A stretch of DNA of 63,016 nucleotides from Gnetum montanum (taxonomy: Eukaryota; Streptophyta; Gnetopsida; Gnetales; Gnetaceae), in contig MNCI01007823.1 of NCBI GenBank assembly GCA_015680685.1, forward strand, positions 1 to 63,016. The letters are read 5' to 3'. The position numbers and the translations under genes were made by a program. Within the stretch, counting starts at the first letter, position 1. Each line of letters begins with the position of its first letter. This document shows positions 44,401-57,426 of this stretch, in pieces. The notes below the pieces were generated by a model. The model worked only from the letters and a program-made list of their open reading frames with translations. It made no database searches and was not told where the DNA came from.

Positions 44401-44700
44401 TCTACCACCACAACTCTCTAGCATGCATGATGTATTTCATGTGTCCATGTTGTGAGTTATATTTTTGATGAAAGCCAGGTAGTAGATTGGTTTAAAGTGC
44501 AACTTCAGACTAATTCTTCCTATGTTTAATGTCCAATCAATATTATAGATTGCATGGTATGTCAACTATGCAACAAATTAGTTTTGATGGTGAAGGTCTT
44601 GTAGAATCATCATGGTTCTCAAGAATCAACTTGGGAACTTGATTTTAATATGTATGTAGCACATCTTGAGATCTTCTAGGAGGAAAATCCTTAATTAAGG
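41440..44700 (+). pseudogene. Chromovirus pol with chromodomain-like end, copy INT1
   Basis: Protease: LIIFDPSVSHSFID near 41475, where the usual D-T/S-G-A-S reads DPSVS, followed by IILGMDML. RT: 42188-42727 open, with VKNKYSLPFIDDLFDKLRED, FKIDLKLGYHEVYI and the catalytic IIFIDDILVYS (42450). RNase [21 protein letters not shown] (about 42895) and TNHKGLQYLMN. Integrase: MNFITRFPHTKIGKDAILVV (43643), then VSDHDAK, with a degraded NGQVE site. The C-terminus has the chromodomain-like VKVL and ESTWELDFNMYVAHLEIF (44590-44680). Stops occur throughout. Confidence 0.85.
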
Positions 44701-44705
44701 AAGAA

Positions 44706-47700
44706 CATAACAACTCATATTTTAGCAAAGGCTAATAACCTTTTAACTTATATGCCTAGTGAAGGTAGAATGGTTGAAGATGGTTAATAGTATTAATATT
44801 AATTTTTATATGAATATGTAATTTTTCTTACCATATGATAAATTTTTATTGCTCATGTTTACTTATTTTTATCATTATGCATGTTTATTACTTTTACCTA
44901 TTACTGGTGTCTACTAACTAGACGAATGATTTGTGGTAGGTTCTCATGAAGGCAATGGCATCGACATGGTATGAATATGATGGCATGACATGTGATTTAT
45001 CTATGTAACTTTAATTTTAACTATGTTAGGAATTATATTAATGGGAAGGGAGCTAGATGAGTCACAGGGGTCTTGGGAGTAGGGAGAGAGGATAGCTAGA
45101 TCACCTAGGTTGGGGGTAGATGGATTAAGGAAGAAGCCTTTAAAAACCACACACACTCCCTTAACCCAAGAATTCATGGCCTCTTAACTCTTGGGTTGGA
45201 GAGATGATGGGTTGAAGGAGTGTTAGGAGCTTACTACTCTATGGAGAAAAATTCAAGCTTATTTAATAGAATCTAGAAATATTTTTGATGAATAATCTTT
45301 GCCCAATTTTCTTGGTTGTTTCAATTCTCCATGTTATGCATATATTAGAGTTGGGTTTTGTTTTAATTGATAAAAAATCTCATAGATATATCATATATGT
45401 GACAGTTATTTCTACAACATTCTAGATCTATAATTTCAATGCTTGATTTGTAATTTTTCTTGATTTAATGTACTTTCTATGAACTTTGCATTTTGAGGGT
45501 TTAGGATGACTTGTATAATGCTCAATAGAATGCTCGTATCTCTCTTAGTAATTAGACTCTAGTTGAGATCTATCTATTGTTTCATTCCTCAAGAAAATAT
45601 CTAAAACTTTGATTAGGAAATAAAATATTACTTTATTATATATAAGGAAGTATAGGTGATTCTTTCAACAATGTCCAAAATCATAACAATTTTAGTAGGG
45701 TATAGAGTTAAGGGTATATCTCTGTGTTGATTATGTCTTTGGTTCTAAAATTTTTATATGATGTTTAAAACATAAATGCCATCTAGATTCAAGTGGAAGC
45801 ACTAGAAATTAGATTTTGTAGTAACAGTTATGATTCCATCATTGGGGATTTTCTAAATTTACATAGAACTTTTATGCAAGGATTCATCTATTAATAGTTC
45901 CTTATCTATAGTTCAATTTCTTTTGAAATTTTTATGACCAAGATGGAAGGATTTAAAATGATAATATTTTATTAGAGTTATAAGATATTTACTATTAGTC
46001 ATTCATTCTATCTCTTTTTCTGATTACCTATAATCTTGGACTAATATCTATTGCTATCAAACTATAATTATTCAAATATTTTTATAGTCACTAGGCATGG
46101 ATATTATCTTTCAAATGAATCATTAATTATGAGGAAATGTTTAGGGATGTGTGAGTTATGAGAGTTTCATTTATTATTCTTCAGTTTGTCTAATATCTAG
46201 TAAATCATAGTTTGAGAATTTGAATTCTAACGAAGTTGTTAGCAGATGTGAATCATTTTTTAATTTTCATCCTTGGAATTTCTATATCTCTTTTGTGGTT
46301 TTTTTTGGATATTACCCATTGAAAATTTTTGAAAGGATTTGACTTTTAATTGATTGTGAATCTTTGGACATTTGGAGCATGTATTTTGTTGACCTTTGTC
46401 TTGTGATTGGATGTTGAGATTTTGGAGCATTTGGATCCCTTGAATATTTCATAGAACCTTTGTTGAATTAGATCTTGTTGTATTCTTTAACCATTGGATT
46501 TGTTGAGAAATGCCAAATTATTGAGTTTTTGCAAGACATGTCAGACTATTGAGATCTAGGTTGAGCTATGACATGTTAGATTGATGGTCCTTTCATTATT
46601 CATGTAAAAGTGATGTTTGAGTTCATCCATCATAAATTTTAGTTTGTCATCTTTGATGATTGTGGGATGGCTAGGTGATGCCATGGTTTGATTTTTTTAT
46701 ATGTATTGGATGATGGAGCTAGCACCGAGTTTGTGGCTAGTTGGAGGTGGGCTTCTTAGAGTTGATTTTTGTGATTAACCTTCACTATCAGTGCACCAGT
46801 GTAGCTCTTACTATATGTCCCATTAAACAAGAGAGGTATATCATGGCTTAGTGGTAATTTCTAATTAGTTCCTCTAGAACTTTATAGGTGGTTAGTCACA
46901 AGGACACGTTTAGAACCAAAATGTATGAGAACCTTGGTGGCATCCAATAGGAAACCTTGGTTCATTGAGACTAATAATAAATCCATGCACATGATAATTT
47001 GATATTGTTTTAAAAAAATTGATTAAAAAACTTGAAAGTATTCATGAAAAATTGATACACATTAACACTAAGTGTAGTGTGTGCTAGCCTCCTTGTTTAT
47101 TTAATTCATGGGTGAAGTGGACAAACGTTAGTATTGGACCATTACAAGGGTTAAATGGATTGGAATTCATGTTTGTTGGATAGATGCTTGGAACTATATA
47201 TTGGCATGTTTGGGGATTTTTCTTTTCTTGATAGATAGATGATCTTGGATGTTATATTGTTTGGATGCATAGATATGTTTTTCACTAATTGTATTTGTAG
47301 GTACCATGTCCTACCTAGCCTTATGAGACCTATCCTTGATTTAGTTGGAAGAGGGTGCCAAGGTTACTCACTCAGCAGTAGTTGATATTTTTGTTTTATT
47401 GGGCTAGGAAGGGCATGGAGTACTTGTGGTACTTTGGATAGGTTCATAATATGTGATGGAATTATAATTTCTATTTCATAACTAGATGTATATAAATATG
47501 ATTCATGTGCTTAGTACTTTATAGTAGAGTTTGTATAGATTATGAACTATGTAGTGATAATGAGAACTTATCATATATCTTTATGTAAGATGTGTTTTGA
47601 TGGAACGATTATGGAATTTATAATGTTATTGAATTTTAGATTTCTTTTTGTGGTTTCTTATAATTTAAATCTTTATTACTTTCATATATATTCATGTTAA

Positions 47701-47904
47701 TATTAAAAGATATAACTTATTCACATTATCTTTTCATCATTTAATCTCTTCTTCATCCTTTTGTTCATGGCTTCATCATAATTCTCTTCTTCTTTTGTTG
47801 TGTTAAAATGATTTAATTTCACTACCTTGCCATGGACACTCTTTATTACTTGCTCTTATCTATGTAATGATCTTCATTCTAAGGGTAGGAAGGAGGGTGT
47901 TACA
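44706..47904 (+). repeat. Chromovirus LTR 2 (shared by both internal regions)
   Basis: About 3.2 kb, from CATAACAACTCATATTTTAG (an altered TGTAACA start) to GGGTGTTACA at 47904. It is similar along its whole length to LTR3 (AAGGTAGAATGGTTGAAGATGG, then CTTTAAAAACCACACACACTCCC, near the start). It ends directly in the INT2 primer site, so it serves as 3' LTR of one unit and 5' LTR of the next. Confidence 0.87.
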
Positions 47905-47906
47905 AG

Positions 47907-47924
47907 TTGATATGAGAGCATAGG
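47907..47924 (+). other. Primer-binding site, initiator-tRNA-Met type (INT2)
   Basis: TTGATATGAGAGCATAGG, two bases after LTR2. It is slightly closer to the canonical TTGGTATCAGAGC form than the INT1 site. Confidence 0.65.
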
Positions 47925-47961
47925 CTTGGCAGTTTTCTCATTTTCCATAGTTTTTTCAATG

Positions 47962-49082
47962 ATGGAAGGAGCTAGGAAAGGTTGTGACCGAGGTAGAAGG
48001 ATGGATGTTAAACCTAGTCAATAGACTCCAACACTTAAACCTTTTGCTATTCAAGTGGAGGAGCCTTCAATAGAACCTCGTGCAAAAAATGTGATCCCAA
48101 CACTAATATCAAATGAGGGGATAAGCCAAGATAATTCCAATCACTATATAGAGAAATTCCTCCATCAACCCATGGAGGGGAACATATTACAACCAAGATC
48201 TATGATGGTTTTAGGGGGAAGTAATAACTAGGAACCCATGAAGCTATAGCTTATGGAATAGTTCTGTAAGCTTGCAGCACCAACATTTAAAGGGGAGAAG
48301 GACCCTATTGCAACTATGGAATGGCTTGAGGAGATCATCAAGATCTTCAAGCTATTAGGATGCACTCCAAAGCATGAAACATGTTTGGCCATTTTTTAAT
48401 TCAAAGGTGCTTCCAAGAAATGATGGGATGTGGAGAAGGTTGTACATCATTGTGAGGATTAAGATGTTTACTGGACTAACTTTGTGTTAGTGTTCAATCA
48501 ATTGTATGCACTTGCATATTTTTTGAAGACTAAAGTAGATGAATTTCATAACCTCTATGAAGGTGCAAGTTAGTAAGTAAGTGTGAGTGTAAGTTTTCAA
48601 AGTTGATCATGTATGCTCCTCACATACATGTGGATGGCATGGCAAGGGCTAGATGATTCATCCAAGGCCTTTGATTTAGGAGCATATTCTCCCTCAACAT
48701 CATCTGACATATGAGGAAGCTTGAGTTATTGCATTGGAGCTAGAATGTAGCTAGGGGATGGAAGTAGCATGTCATTATTATTCTTATAAGAGGGTTCATC
48801 CCTCTTATAAGAAATTTTATGAACTAAAATGTGCCTATAGTATTGGTCCTAGAAGGACTTAATCTCAATAGCAGTCTATGAGATGTGGGACCTTTCAGGG
48901 GTAGATCACTTGTTACAGGGCATACTAGGTGGGAATGCCCCAACTATGATAAGTATGATTAGCCTAGCCCTAAGAGCTTTAATTGCTCAAAGAGTTGAAG
49001 CAATGATGGTTCTTAGCAGGGAGGAAAATCTCTAAGGGACCATGATGGTACTAGAATGTAGGCTCATATTTATGGGTTGATA
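47962..49082 (+). pseudogene. Chromovirus gag, copy INT2 (zinc knuckle damaged)
   Basis: Collinear with the INT1 gag, beginning MEGARKGCDRGRRMDVKPSQ at ATG 47962. The core motifs (TFKGEKDPIATMEWLEE, IFKLLGCTPK, WTNFVLVFNQLYAL) are kept between stops. At about 48910 a 14-base deletion relative to INT1 removes the second cysteine of the knuckle and shifts the frame. Confidence 0.78.
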
Positions 49083-49129
49083 GATCAATCGATGGAGAAA
49101 TAATCCAACATAATTATGGAGATAGGAGG

Positions 49130-52100
49130 TATGATCTTAGATCTTGATGTTTTGATTCTCTTCAATCCTAGTGTCAATTTTTAGTTTAATGACCCTTAAG
49201 TAGTTAAAAGGGTGCACTTGATCTGTAAGCCCCTAGTCAAAGGGATTGCTATTAGTATTGTGGGTCAGAGTATGCATGCTATGGACCAAGTCTATAGATC
49301 TATTCTCTTCATAATCTAGGATGTTCCTTGGCATTATGACCTTCATGTCATGAGTCTAGGGAATGACAATATTATTTCTCAGGATGGATATGTTGGCACA
49401 TTTCTAGGGTAGCCTGGATTGTTATCATAAGATGTCATCTTTAGTAGCAGACAAGGGTGTACAAGTGATTGTGCACACAAAGCCCTATAGGATTAAGATA
49501 GACCTAGATTCATAAGATATTTTTGTCATTTATTGTAGAAAGGTAATTCTTGCTTTTTTGTCTCTATTAATTAGATTTCTTCATCATTGGAAATTGATAA
49601 AATCCCTATGGCTTGTAAATTTTCTAACATCTTCAGGTCAAAGTTTCCAAAGGTACCCCTTACGTGAGAGGTAGAGTTTGATATTGATGTCAAACATGGT
49701 ACCAAACCTATCTCCAAAGCACCAAATAGGATGTCACCTATTCAATTGGTAGAACTAAAAGTTCAACTTTAGGAATGCCTAGATAAAGCTTGATTTGTCC
49801 AAGTGTGTCTCCTTGGGAAGCTTCTATCCTCTTTTTAAAATGCATTGATTACCTTCAACTAAATCAAGTGATAGTAAAGAATAGGGATTCCTTGCCTTTC
49901 ATAGATGATTTGTTTGACCAATTGAGGGAAGCTCAAGTAATCTTCAAGATAGATTTGAAGTCAAGATACCACCAGGTTCATGTTAGAGAAGGAAATATTT
50001 CAAAGATAGCCTTTGGGACTTGTTGTGCTCATTATGATTTCTTGGTTCTACTATTTGAACTCACTAATGCTTCAACAATGTTTATACATCACATGAATAG
50101 TGTCATGAGGTCATACTTAGACAATTTTTTCATTATTTTTATTGATGATATATTGGTATATTCAGCATTAGATGACCTACATCAACATCATTTGAGCACC
50201 ATATTGCAAATACTTAGAGAGAATCAACTCTATTCTCAACCTTCAAGGTGTTCATTTTGGCATTTTTAGATTCAATTATTAGGTAATGTTATCTCAAAGG
50301 CTGGAATAGTAGTGGATCATGCTAAAATATCAATCATTAGGGATTGGCCTATTCTTAAGGATGTTGCAAAGGTTCATAGCTTTCTTGGGTTGGTAGGTTA
50401 TTATAGAAGGTTAGTTGAGAACTTCTCTTACATTGCTTCACCTCTCATGAAGCTATTAAGAATGGACATTGGATTTCTTTGGAATCCTCATTTTCAGGCT
50501 ACTTTTGATGAGATCAAGAGTATATTGACATCAACTCCAATGTTGGTTATGCCTACCCTAGGTGAACCCTTTGATGTATGTACAAATGCATTAGAAGAAG
50601 GATATGGATGTATCCTTATGCAAAAGGACAAGGTGATAGCATATGTCTCAAGACAATTGAAGCCTCATGAGAGACGCTATCCCATCCATGATCTAGAGTT
50701 TGGAGCAATGGTATTTGCCTTGAAGTTTTGACATCACTAGCTCTTTGGAGAAAAATTGACAATTTGGACTGATCATAAAGGGCTCTAATATCTAATTAAC
50801 CAGTCATAGTTGAACCTACACTAGTAAAGATGGATAGATTTATTAGCTTACTTTGACTTTACCATCTAGTATTGGCCAAGAAAAAGCAATGTGGTTGTAG
50901 ATGCTTTGAGTTAGATGGTTGATAAACTGTATAGCCTTGTGATCCAGTCTGATGTGCCAGATGATATCCTGGTAGAGTAGGAATGTGATCCCTGGTGCAT
51001 GTAACTTAAAGAATATTGTGATTCATTAGTCTTAGTAGATGCAATGGGACTACTTCATTATAAGAATTTGGTATGTGTACTCATTTCCTTATGGTAATGT
51101 TTGATAGAGGAGGCTCATCTTAGTCAACTTCAAATGCATCTTGGTAGTAATAAAATGTACCAAATACTAAAGAAGTTATATTGGTGTCTAGGAATAAAGA
51201 AGTAGGTTAGAGAATTTGTAGCAAAGTGCATAATCTATCAATAGCTTAAGTTAGAGCATCAACAACTAGGTGGCTACCTATACCCTCATACAATTCTAGA
51301 GTGAAAGTGGGAGGTAATTGGTATGAACTTCATTACTAGATTTTGTCACACTAAGATTGGTAAGGATGCTATGCTTGTGGTTATCAACTTGTTAACAATG
51401 TTTTCTCACTTTCTTGCTACAAGGACTTTAGCTAGTGATGAGGATGCAGTACTATTATTTATCAATAAGATTATTTAACCGCATGGCATTCCTACCAAGA
51501 TTGTATTAGATCATGATGCCAAATTCACTTGTTGATCTTGGAAAGCTTTTATGACAAGCCTAGGTTATGGTATGAACTTGAGTTTCATGTATCATACTCA
51601 AATAGATGGAAAGGTTGAATGAGTTAACCAGCTAGTAGAAGACATACTTTAAGAATGTACTTTATAGTTGTTAGAATCTTGGTATTATCTACTAGTGTTG
51701 GCAGAGCTTGCCTTAAATAATAACTATTGGACAAGCTTGAAGGTGGTACTATATGAGGTCTTGTATGGTAGACCTTGTAGAACATTATTATGTTGGGATG
51801 AAGTTGAGGATAGACAAAAAATTAGCTCCAACATTATCCTTTGCACCATGAAGCAAATAAAGGTAATTTGAGAGTGGCTCAAGGATGCTCAAGGTCATCA
51901 AGTAAGCTACACAAATCATAGAAGGAGGCATCTTGAGTTTGTAGTAGGGGACAAGATGCTCATTTGAATCTCTCCATTGAAAGACTTGATGTTCTTTGGA
52001 TGAAGAGATAAACGAGCACCTCATTACATTGGCTCCTTTGATGTTTTGCAATGTATTTGAGAGGTAGCATGTTGAGTGAGTCTACCACCACAACTTGAAA

Positions 52101-52220
52101 GATCATCAAGTTACATAATGTTAGAAGATTATAGATCATCATGGTTCTCAAGAATCAACTTGGGAACTTGATTTTGATATGTATGTAGCACATCTTGAGA
52201 TCATCTAGGAGGAAGATTGT
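49130..52220 (+). pseudogene. Chromovirus pol, copy INT2 (chromodomain mostly deleted)
   Basis: Protease is degraded (LFNPSV, with catalytic Asp changed to Asn, near 49162). RT has the longest open parts: 49790-50269 with FIDDLFDQLREAQVIFKIDL and IIFIDDILVYS, then 50312-50731 with FLGLVGYYRRLVENF and the RNase H start [18 protein letters not shown]. Integrase relics run 51300-52010 (MNFITRF, IGKDAML). Between 52090 and 52135 about 150 bases present in INT1 are missing, removing the front of the chromodomain; only ESTWELDFDMYVAHLEII remains. Confidence 0.84.
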
Positions 52221-52234
52221 TAATGAAGGAAGAA

Positions 52235-55200
52235 CATAACAACTCATATTTTGGCAAAGGTTAACAACCTTTTAACTTGTATGCCTAGTGAAGGTAGAAT
52301 GGTTGAAGATGGTTAATAGTATTAATATTAAGTTTTATATGAATATTTAATTTTTCTTACCATATGATAAATTTTTATTACTCATGTTTACTTATTTTAT
52401 CATTATGCATGTTTATTACTTTTACCTATTACTAGTGTCTACTAATTGGATGAATGATTTGTGGCAAGTTCTCATGAAGGTAATGGCATGGGCATGGTAT
52501 GACTATTATGGCATGACATGTGATTTATCTATGTAACTTTAATTTTAACTATGTTAGTAATTATCTTAATGGGAAGGCAGCTAGATGAGTCACATGGGTC
52601 TTTGAAGTAGATGAGAGACAGTAGCTAGATCACCTAGGTTGGGGGTAGATGGATTAAAGAAGCCTTTAAAAACCACACACACTCCCTTAACCCAAGCATT
52701 CATGGCCTCTTAACTCTTGGGTTGGAGAGAGGTTGGGTTGAAAGAGTATGAGGAACTTACTGGCCTATGGAGAAAATTGAAAGATTATTTAATAGAATCT
52801 AGAAATATTTTGGATGAATAATCTTGTCCCCATTTTCTTGGTTGTTTCAATTCTCCATGTTATGCATAGATCAAATTTGGGTTTTGTTTTAATTGATGAA
52901 AAATCTTATAGATATATCATATATGTGATGGATATTTTTACAACATTCTAGATCTATAATTGTAATGCTTGATTTGTAATTTTTCTTGATTTCATATACT
53001 TTCTATGAACATTTCATTTTGAGGGTTTAGGATGGCTTGTATCATCCTCAATAGAATTCTCTTATCTATCTTTGTAATTAGACTCTAGTTGAGATCTATC
53101 TATTGTTTCATTTCTCAAGAAAATATCTAAAGCTTTGATTAGGGAATCAAATATTACTTTATTATATATAAGGAAGTATAGGTGATTCTTTCAACAATGT
53201 CTAGAATCATAACAATTTCAATAGGGTATAGAGACAAGGGTATATCTTTGTGTTGATTATGTCTTTGGTTCTAAAATTTTGATATGATATTTAAAACATA
53301 AATGCTGCCTGGAAAGTGGAAGAACTAGAAATTAGATTTTGTAGTAAGAGTTATGATTTCATCATTGGGAATTGTCTAAATTTACATAGAACATTGATGC
53401 AAAGATTCATTTATTAATAGTTCCTTATTTGTAGCTTAGTTTCTTTTCAAATTTCTGTGATGAAGATGAAGGATTTAAAATGATAACATTTTGTTAGAGT
53501 TATAAGAAATTTACTATTAGTCATTCATTCTATCTCTATTTTTGATTACCTATAATCTTGGATTAATATCTATTGTTCTGAAACTATAATTATTTAAATA
53601 TTTTTACAATCACTAGGCATGGATATTATCTTTCAGATGAATCATTAATTATGAAGAAATTCATAGGGATGTGTGAGTTATGGAAGTTTCATTTATGATT
53701 GTTCAATTTGTCTAATATTTAGTAAATCATAGTTTGAGAATTGGAATTCTAGTAAAGCTGTTAGTAGATGTGGATAATTTTTTGATTTTCATCCTTAGCA
53801 TTTCTATATCTCTTTTGAAGTTGTTGTTGGATATTACCCATTTAAAATTGTTGAAAGGATTTGTCTTTTAATTGATTATGAATCTTTGGACATTTGGAGC
53901 ATGTATTTTGTTGAGCTTGATCTTGTGATTGGGTGTTAAGATTTTGGAGGATTTGGATCCCTTGAATACATCATAGAACCTTTGTTGAATTAGATCTTGT
54001 TGGAATCTTTAACCATTGGATTTGTTGAGACATGCTAGATTATTGAGTTGTTGTAGGACATGTTAGACTATTGAGATTTGGATTGAGCTATGACATGTTG
54101 GATTGATGGTCCTTTCATTATTCATGTAAAAGTGGTGTTTGAGTTCCTCTATCACCAATGTTAGTTTGTCATCTTTGATTATTGTGAGATGGCTAGGTGA
54201 TGCCATGGTTTGATTGTTTGATATGTGTTGGATGATGGTGCTAGCACCAAGTTTATGGCTAGTTAAAGATGGGTTTCTTGGAGTTGATTTTTGTGATTGA
54301 CCGCTACTATTAGTGCACCAGTGTGGCTCTTGCTATAGGTTCCATTAAACAAGCGAGGGTGTTTCATGGCTTATTGGTCATTTTTAGTTAGTTCCTCTAG
54401 AACATTAGAGGTGGGTAGTCACTAGGAGATCTCTAGAATTGACATGTATGAGAACCTTGGTGGGATCCACTAGGATACCTCGGTTCACTGAGACTAATAA
54501 TAAATCCATGTGCATGATAATTTTTGAAAAAATGTGAATAGAAAAATTGAAAGTATTCATGTCAAATTTATACACATTAACATTAAGTGTAGTGCATGCT
54601 AGCCTCCTTGTTTATTTAGTTGATAGGTGAAGTGTATAGACATTGGATTGTTGCAAGGGTTAAATGGATTGGAATTCATGTTTGTTGGATAGATGCTTGG
54701 AACTGTATGTTGGCATGTTTGGGGATTTGGATTTCCTTGATAGATAGATGATCTTGGATGTTATAGTGTTTGGATGCTTAGATATGTTTTGCACTAATTG
54801 TATTTGCAAGTAGCATGTCCTACCTAGCCTCATGAGACCTATCCTTGATTTAGTTAGAAGAGGGTGCCAAGGTTACTCACTTAGTAGTAGTTGATATTTT
54901 TGTTTTATTAGACTTGGAAGAGCATTGAGCACTTGTGGTACATTGGAGATGTTCATAATACATGCTAGAATTACAATTTTTATTTCACAAGTAGATGTAT
55001 ATAAATATGATTTATGTGCTTAGAACTTTATAGTAGAATTTATATAGATTGTGAATTATGTAGTGATAATGAGAACTTATCATATATCTTTATGTAAGAT
55101 GTATTTTGATAGAATGATTATGGAATTTATAATGTTATTAAATTTGAGGTTTATTTTAGTGGTTTCTTATAATTTAAATCTTTATTACTTGCATATATAG

Positions 55201-55411
55201 TCATGTTAATTTTAAAAGATCTAACTTATTCACATTGTCTTTTCATCATTTAATCTCTTCTTCATCCTTTTGGTCATGGCTTCACCATAATTCTTTCTTT
55301 TTACTACATTAGAATGATTCATTTTCATTACCCTTCCATTGGTACTTTTTGTTACTTATTCTTACCCCACGTAATGCCCTTCATCCTAAGGGTAGAAAGG
55401 AGAGTGTTACA
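52235..55411 (+). repeat. Chromovirus LTR 3
   Basis: About 3.18 kb, CATAACAACTCATATTTTGG to GAGTGTTACA at 55411, collinear with LTR2. The sequence after it (TAGGTTGTAAAGG) has no primer site, so it is the terminal 3' LTR of the array. A target duplication cannot be tested because LTR1 lacks its outer end. Confidence 0.87.
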
Positions 55412-55749
55412 TAGGTTGTAAAGGTTCAACAATGCATTTTTTTATTTGAGAGACTATTTAGCTTGTTCCATAGTGAGGAAATTCTTTTTCTTGGCATGTG
55501 ATCTTTTAGCTTGGTAGTCTTAATTTCCTCCATTTTTCCTAGATTTTTTGGCTTAGTTTTCAATGTATGTGACTTAGCCCCTTTGTCCATGAGTGTAGCC
55601 AATCTTGGTGAACATTTCTAGGGGTTAACTCATTTTTTGGCCTTTTTTGTTAGCTACGTTCACTAGGCTTAGTTGTTGATTTGGAAACAAGTTGTTTATG
55701 TCATCTTTGTAGTGATTATTTCCTATTAATCATTGAGTTATTAGCCAAT
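55412..55749. other. Flank of the chromovirus array, nothing recognised
   Basis: AT-rich DNA without motif on either strand. It may be a continuation of the gag/protease relic that follows. Confidence 0.4.
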
Positions 55750-57426
55750 ACAGGTAGGCTTTAGTCATGATTTTTCATAGCTTTGTTTGTTTATGGTGGA
55801 GGGACGCTAACAATGAATGGTTGGTAATACATTTTTTGGACTATGATTTTGATGCCACTAAAGATGGGACACATATAACAAAAGTTTTCTTAGGGGATAG
55901 AGTTGGTGGTACCATAATGTTGAAGGGGATTTTAGACTTTATGTTCTAAGGCTAAGTACTAGCTAGTGTTACTTTGATGACAAATGATTATTTAGGAGAA
56001 TTAGACCATTTTGTTGTTGTGAAGGAGGCTATGATGTAATAGTTATTATTGGAATTTGGAAAGTTGGGCTTGTTTAACATGATCTATCTATGATCAATCA
56101 TCCTTTTGAGGTCCTCTTTCAATGTGAGGAAAAAATTGATATCATGACTAGCCAATTGATGAGAATGGCAAAACCTATCAAGTTTAAAGTACTTTGGTAA
56201 TCTTGAATCATCTCTGGTTATTATCATTGGATCTCTAGCTATCTCACAAAGATGATTGTTCCTCTTGTAAGATTCCTTAGATAGTTTCTTAAGTTGAATA
56301 CAGTTATTTCTAAGAAACTATTCTAGAACATAAATGGGCTTCATAGGCAACTTAGTATACTTTAATTAGTCTTTTTGTTCAAAATTTGGTCTTGGCTAGT
56401 TGGGAGAAGAGGAGGTAGATAGTTGAGATGAGTCAAAAGATATGTTGCATGACATCGATATCTACCTTTCTACGTGTTTTCACTCTTTTATTACTATAGC
56501 CATAATTTTTTTTCTTTCTTAGTTTTCTTCGTATCCTCCTTGCGTGTTGATTTTTATAGGCCACATAAGTTGGATCATAACTAGTCTTGATTACCTCAAT
56601 GTTCTTAATTTGCAAAAAGGATTGGCTTAGTGATGAGGGCTCTAAATAGTAAAGATTTGAGTTAATGAAGTCATTAACTACATCCTTGAAGATTTCCAAG
56701 TGGTGGATTTTAGAGATGAGCTCAAGAATCTCATTGAGCATTGAGTTTTATCTTTGAATGAATCTTTGGATTGGTTGAAGTGATCCCTGCCTCACTTTCA
56801 TAAGTTGGTCCTTTGTTGTATCAGGCTTCAAGTTGTATCTGAAATGGTTGATGAATTGATTTATTAGGTCTTCAAGGAAGGAAATATAACCTCTAAGTAA
56901 GGTTCATACCTATCCAAAGCTTTTTGTTTTTGAGACATAGGAAAAATATGTAGTATTGTATAAGGCCAATATTGTAATAGAAGACACTCAAACTAGAAGG
57001 TGACGAAATATATATTAGGATCTCCTTCATTATTTTATACACTAAAGTTTGAAATAGTCATGCCTATGGGTAATGTGGTTTGAGGAATGGTAGGGCTAAT
57101 AGGGTCATCTTAGTAAAAGTCCATGACCTTCACCATTTGGTTAGTACTAGCTTTGATCTTTCACAACTCCTCAGTAAGATCTTAAATCATTTGAAAGTTT
57201 TGATTTAGGCCTTGTGGTGCTCCTAACAATTACATTGGTTGTTGTACAAATGGTTGTGAAGGAGGTCAAATGGCTTGAGGCCATGTGATTGGCATTGGTA
57301 TGAAATGAAGTGGTTTCATGACCACCATTACAAGAGGGTTTGAATAGTGAAAAGGATGTTTGAGTTGGGAGATGAGGAATGAAGGGAACAAAAGAAGATA
57401 TGGGAATCTTATGAGACTTGAAGTTT
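55750..57426 (-). pseudogene. Ty3/gypsy gag relic, Tat-like
   Basis: Read from 57458 downward on the minus strand. There is a Pro/Ser-rich start, then, near 56870, EDLINQFINHFRYNLKPDTT and QLMKVRQGSLQPIQRFIQR, the capsid core of Ty3-type gag. MLNEILELISKIHHLEIFKD follows. Further on (about 56200-56100) YFKLDRFCHSHQLASHDINF and LTLKEDLKRMI match the degenerate zinc-binding tail of Tat-like gag (K-x-CHxH-x-GHDT-x-x-C-x-LK). The next element cuts into its beginning. Confidence 0.65.

Larger units (their letters stand above)
38596..55411 (+). mobile_element. Chromovirus-type Ty3/gypsy tandem array: LTR1-INT1-LTR2-INT2-LTR3
   Basis: Three LTRs (first one 5'-truncated) alternate with two full internal regions of about 4.5 and 4.3 kb in the same orientation, with LTR2 shared. 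Each internal region starts with an initiator-Met-type primer site and holds gag, protease, RT, RNase H and integrase; INT1 also has a chromodomain-like end. All frames contain stops. Confidence 0.88.
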
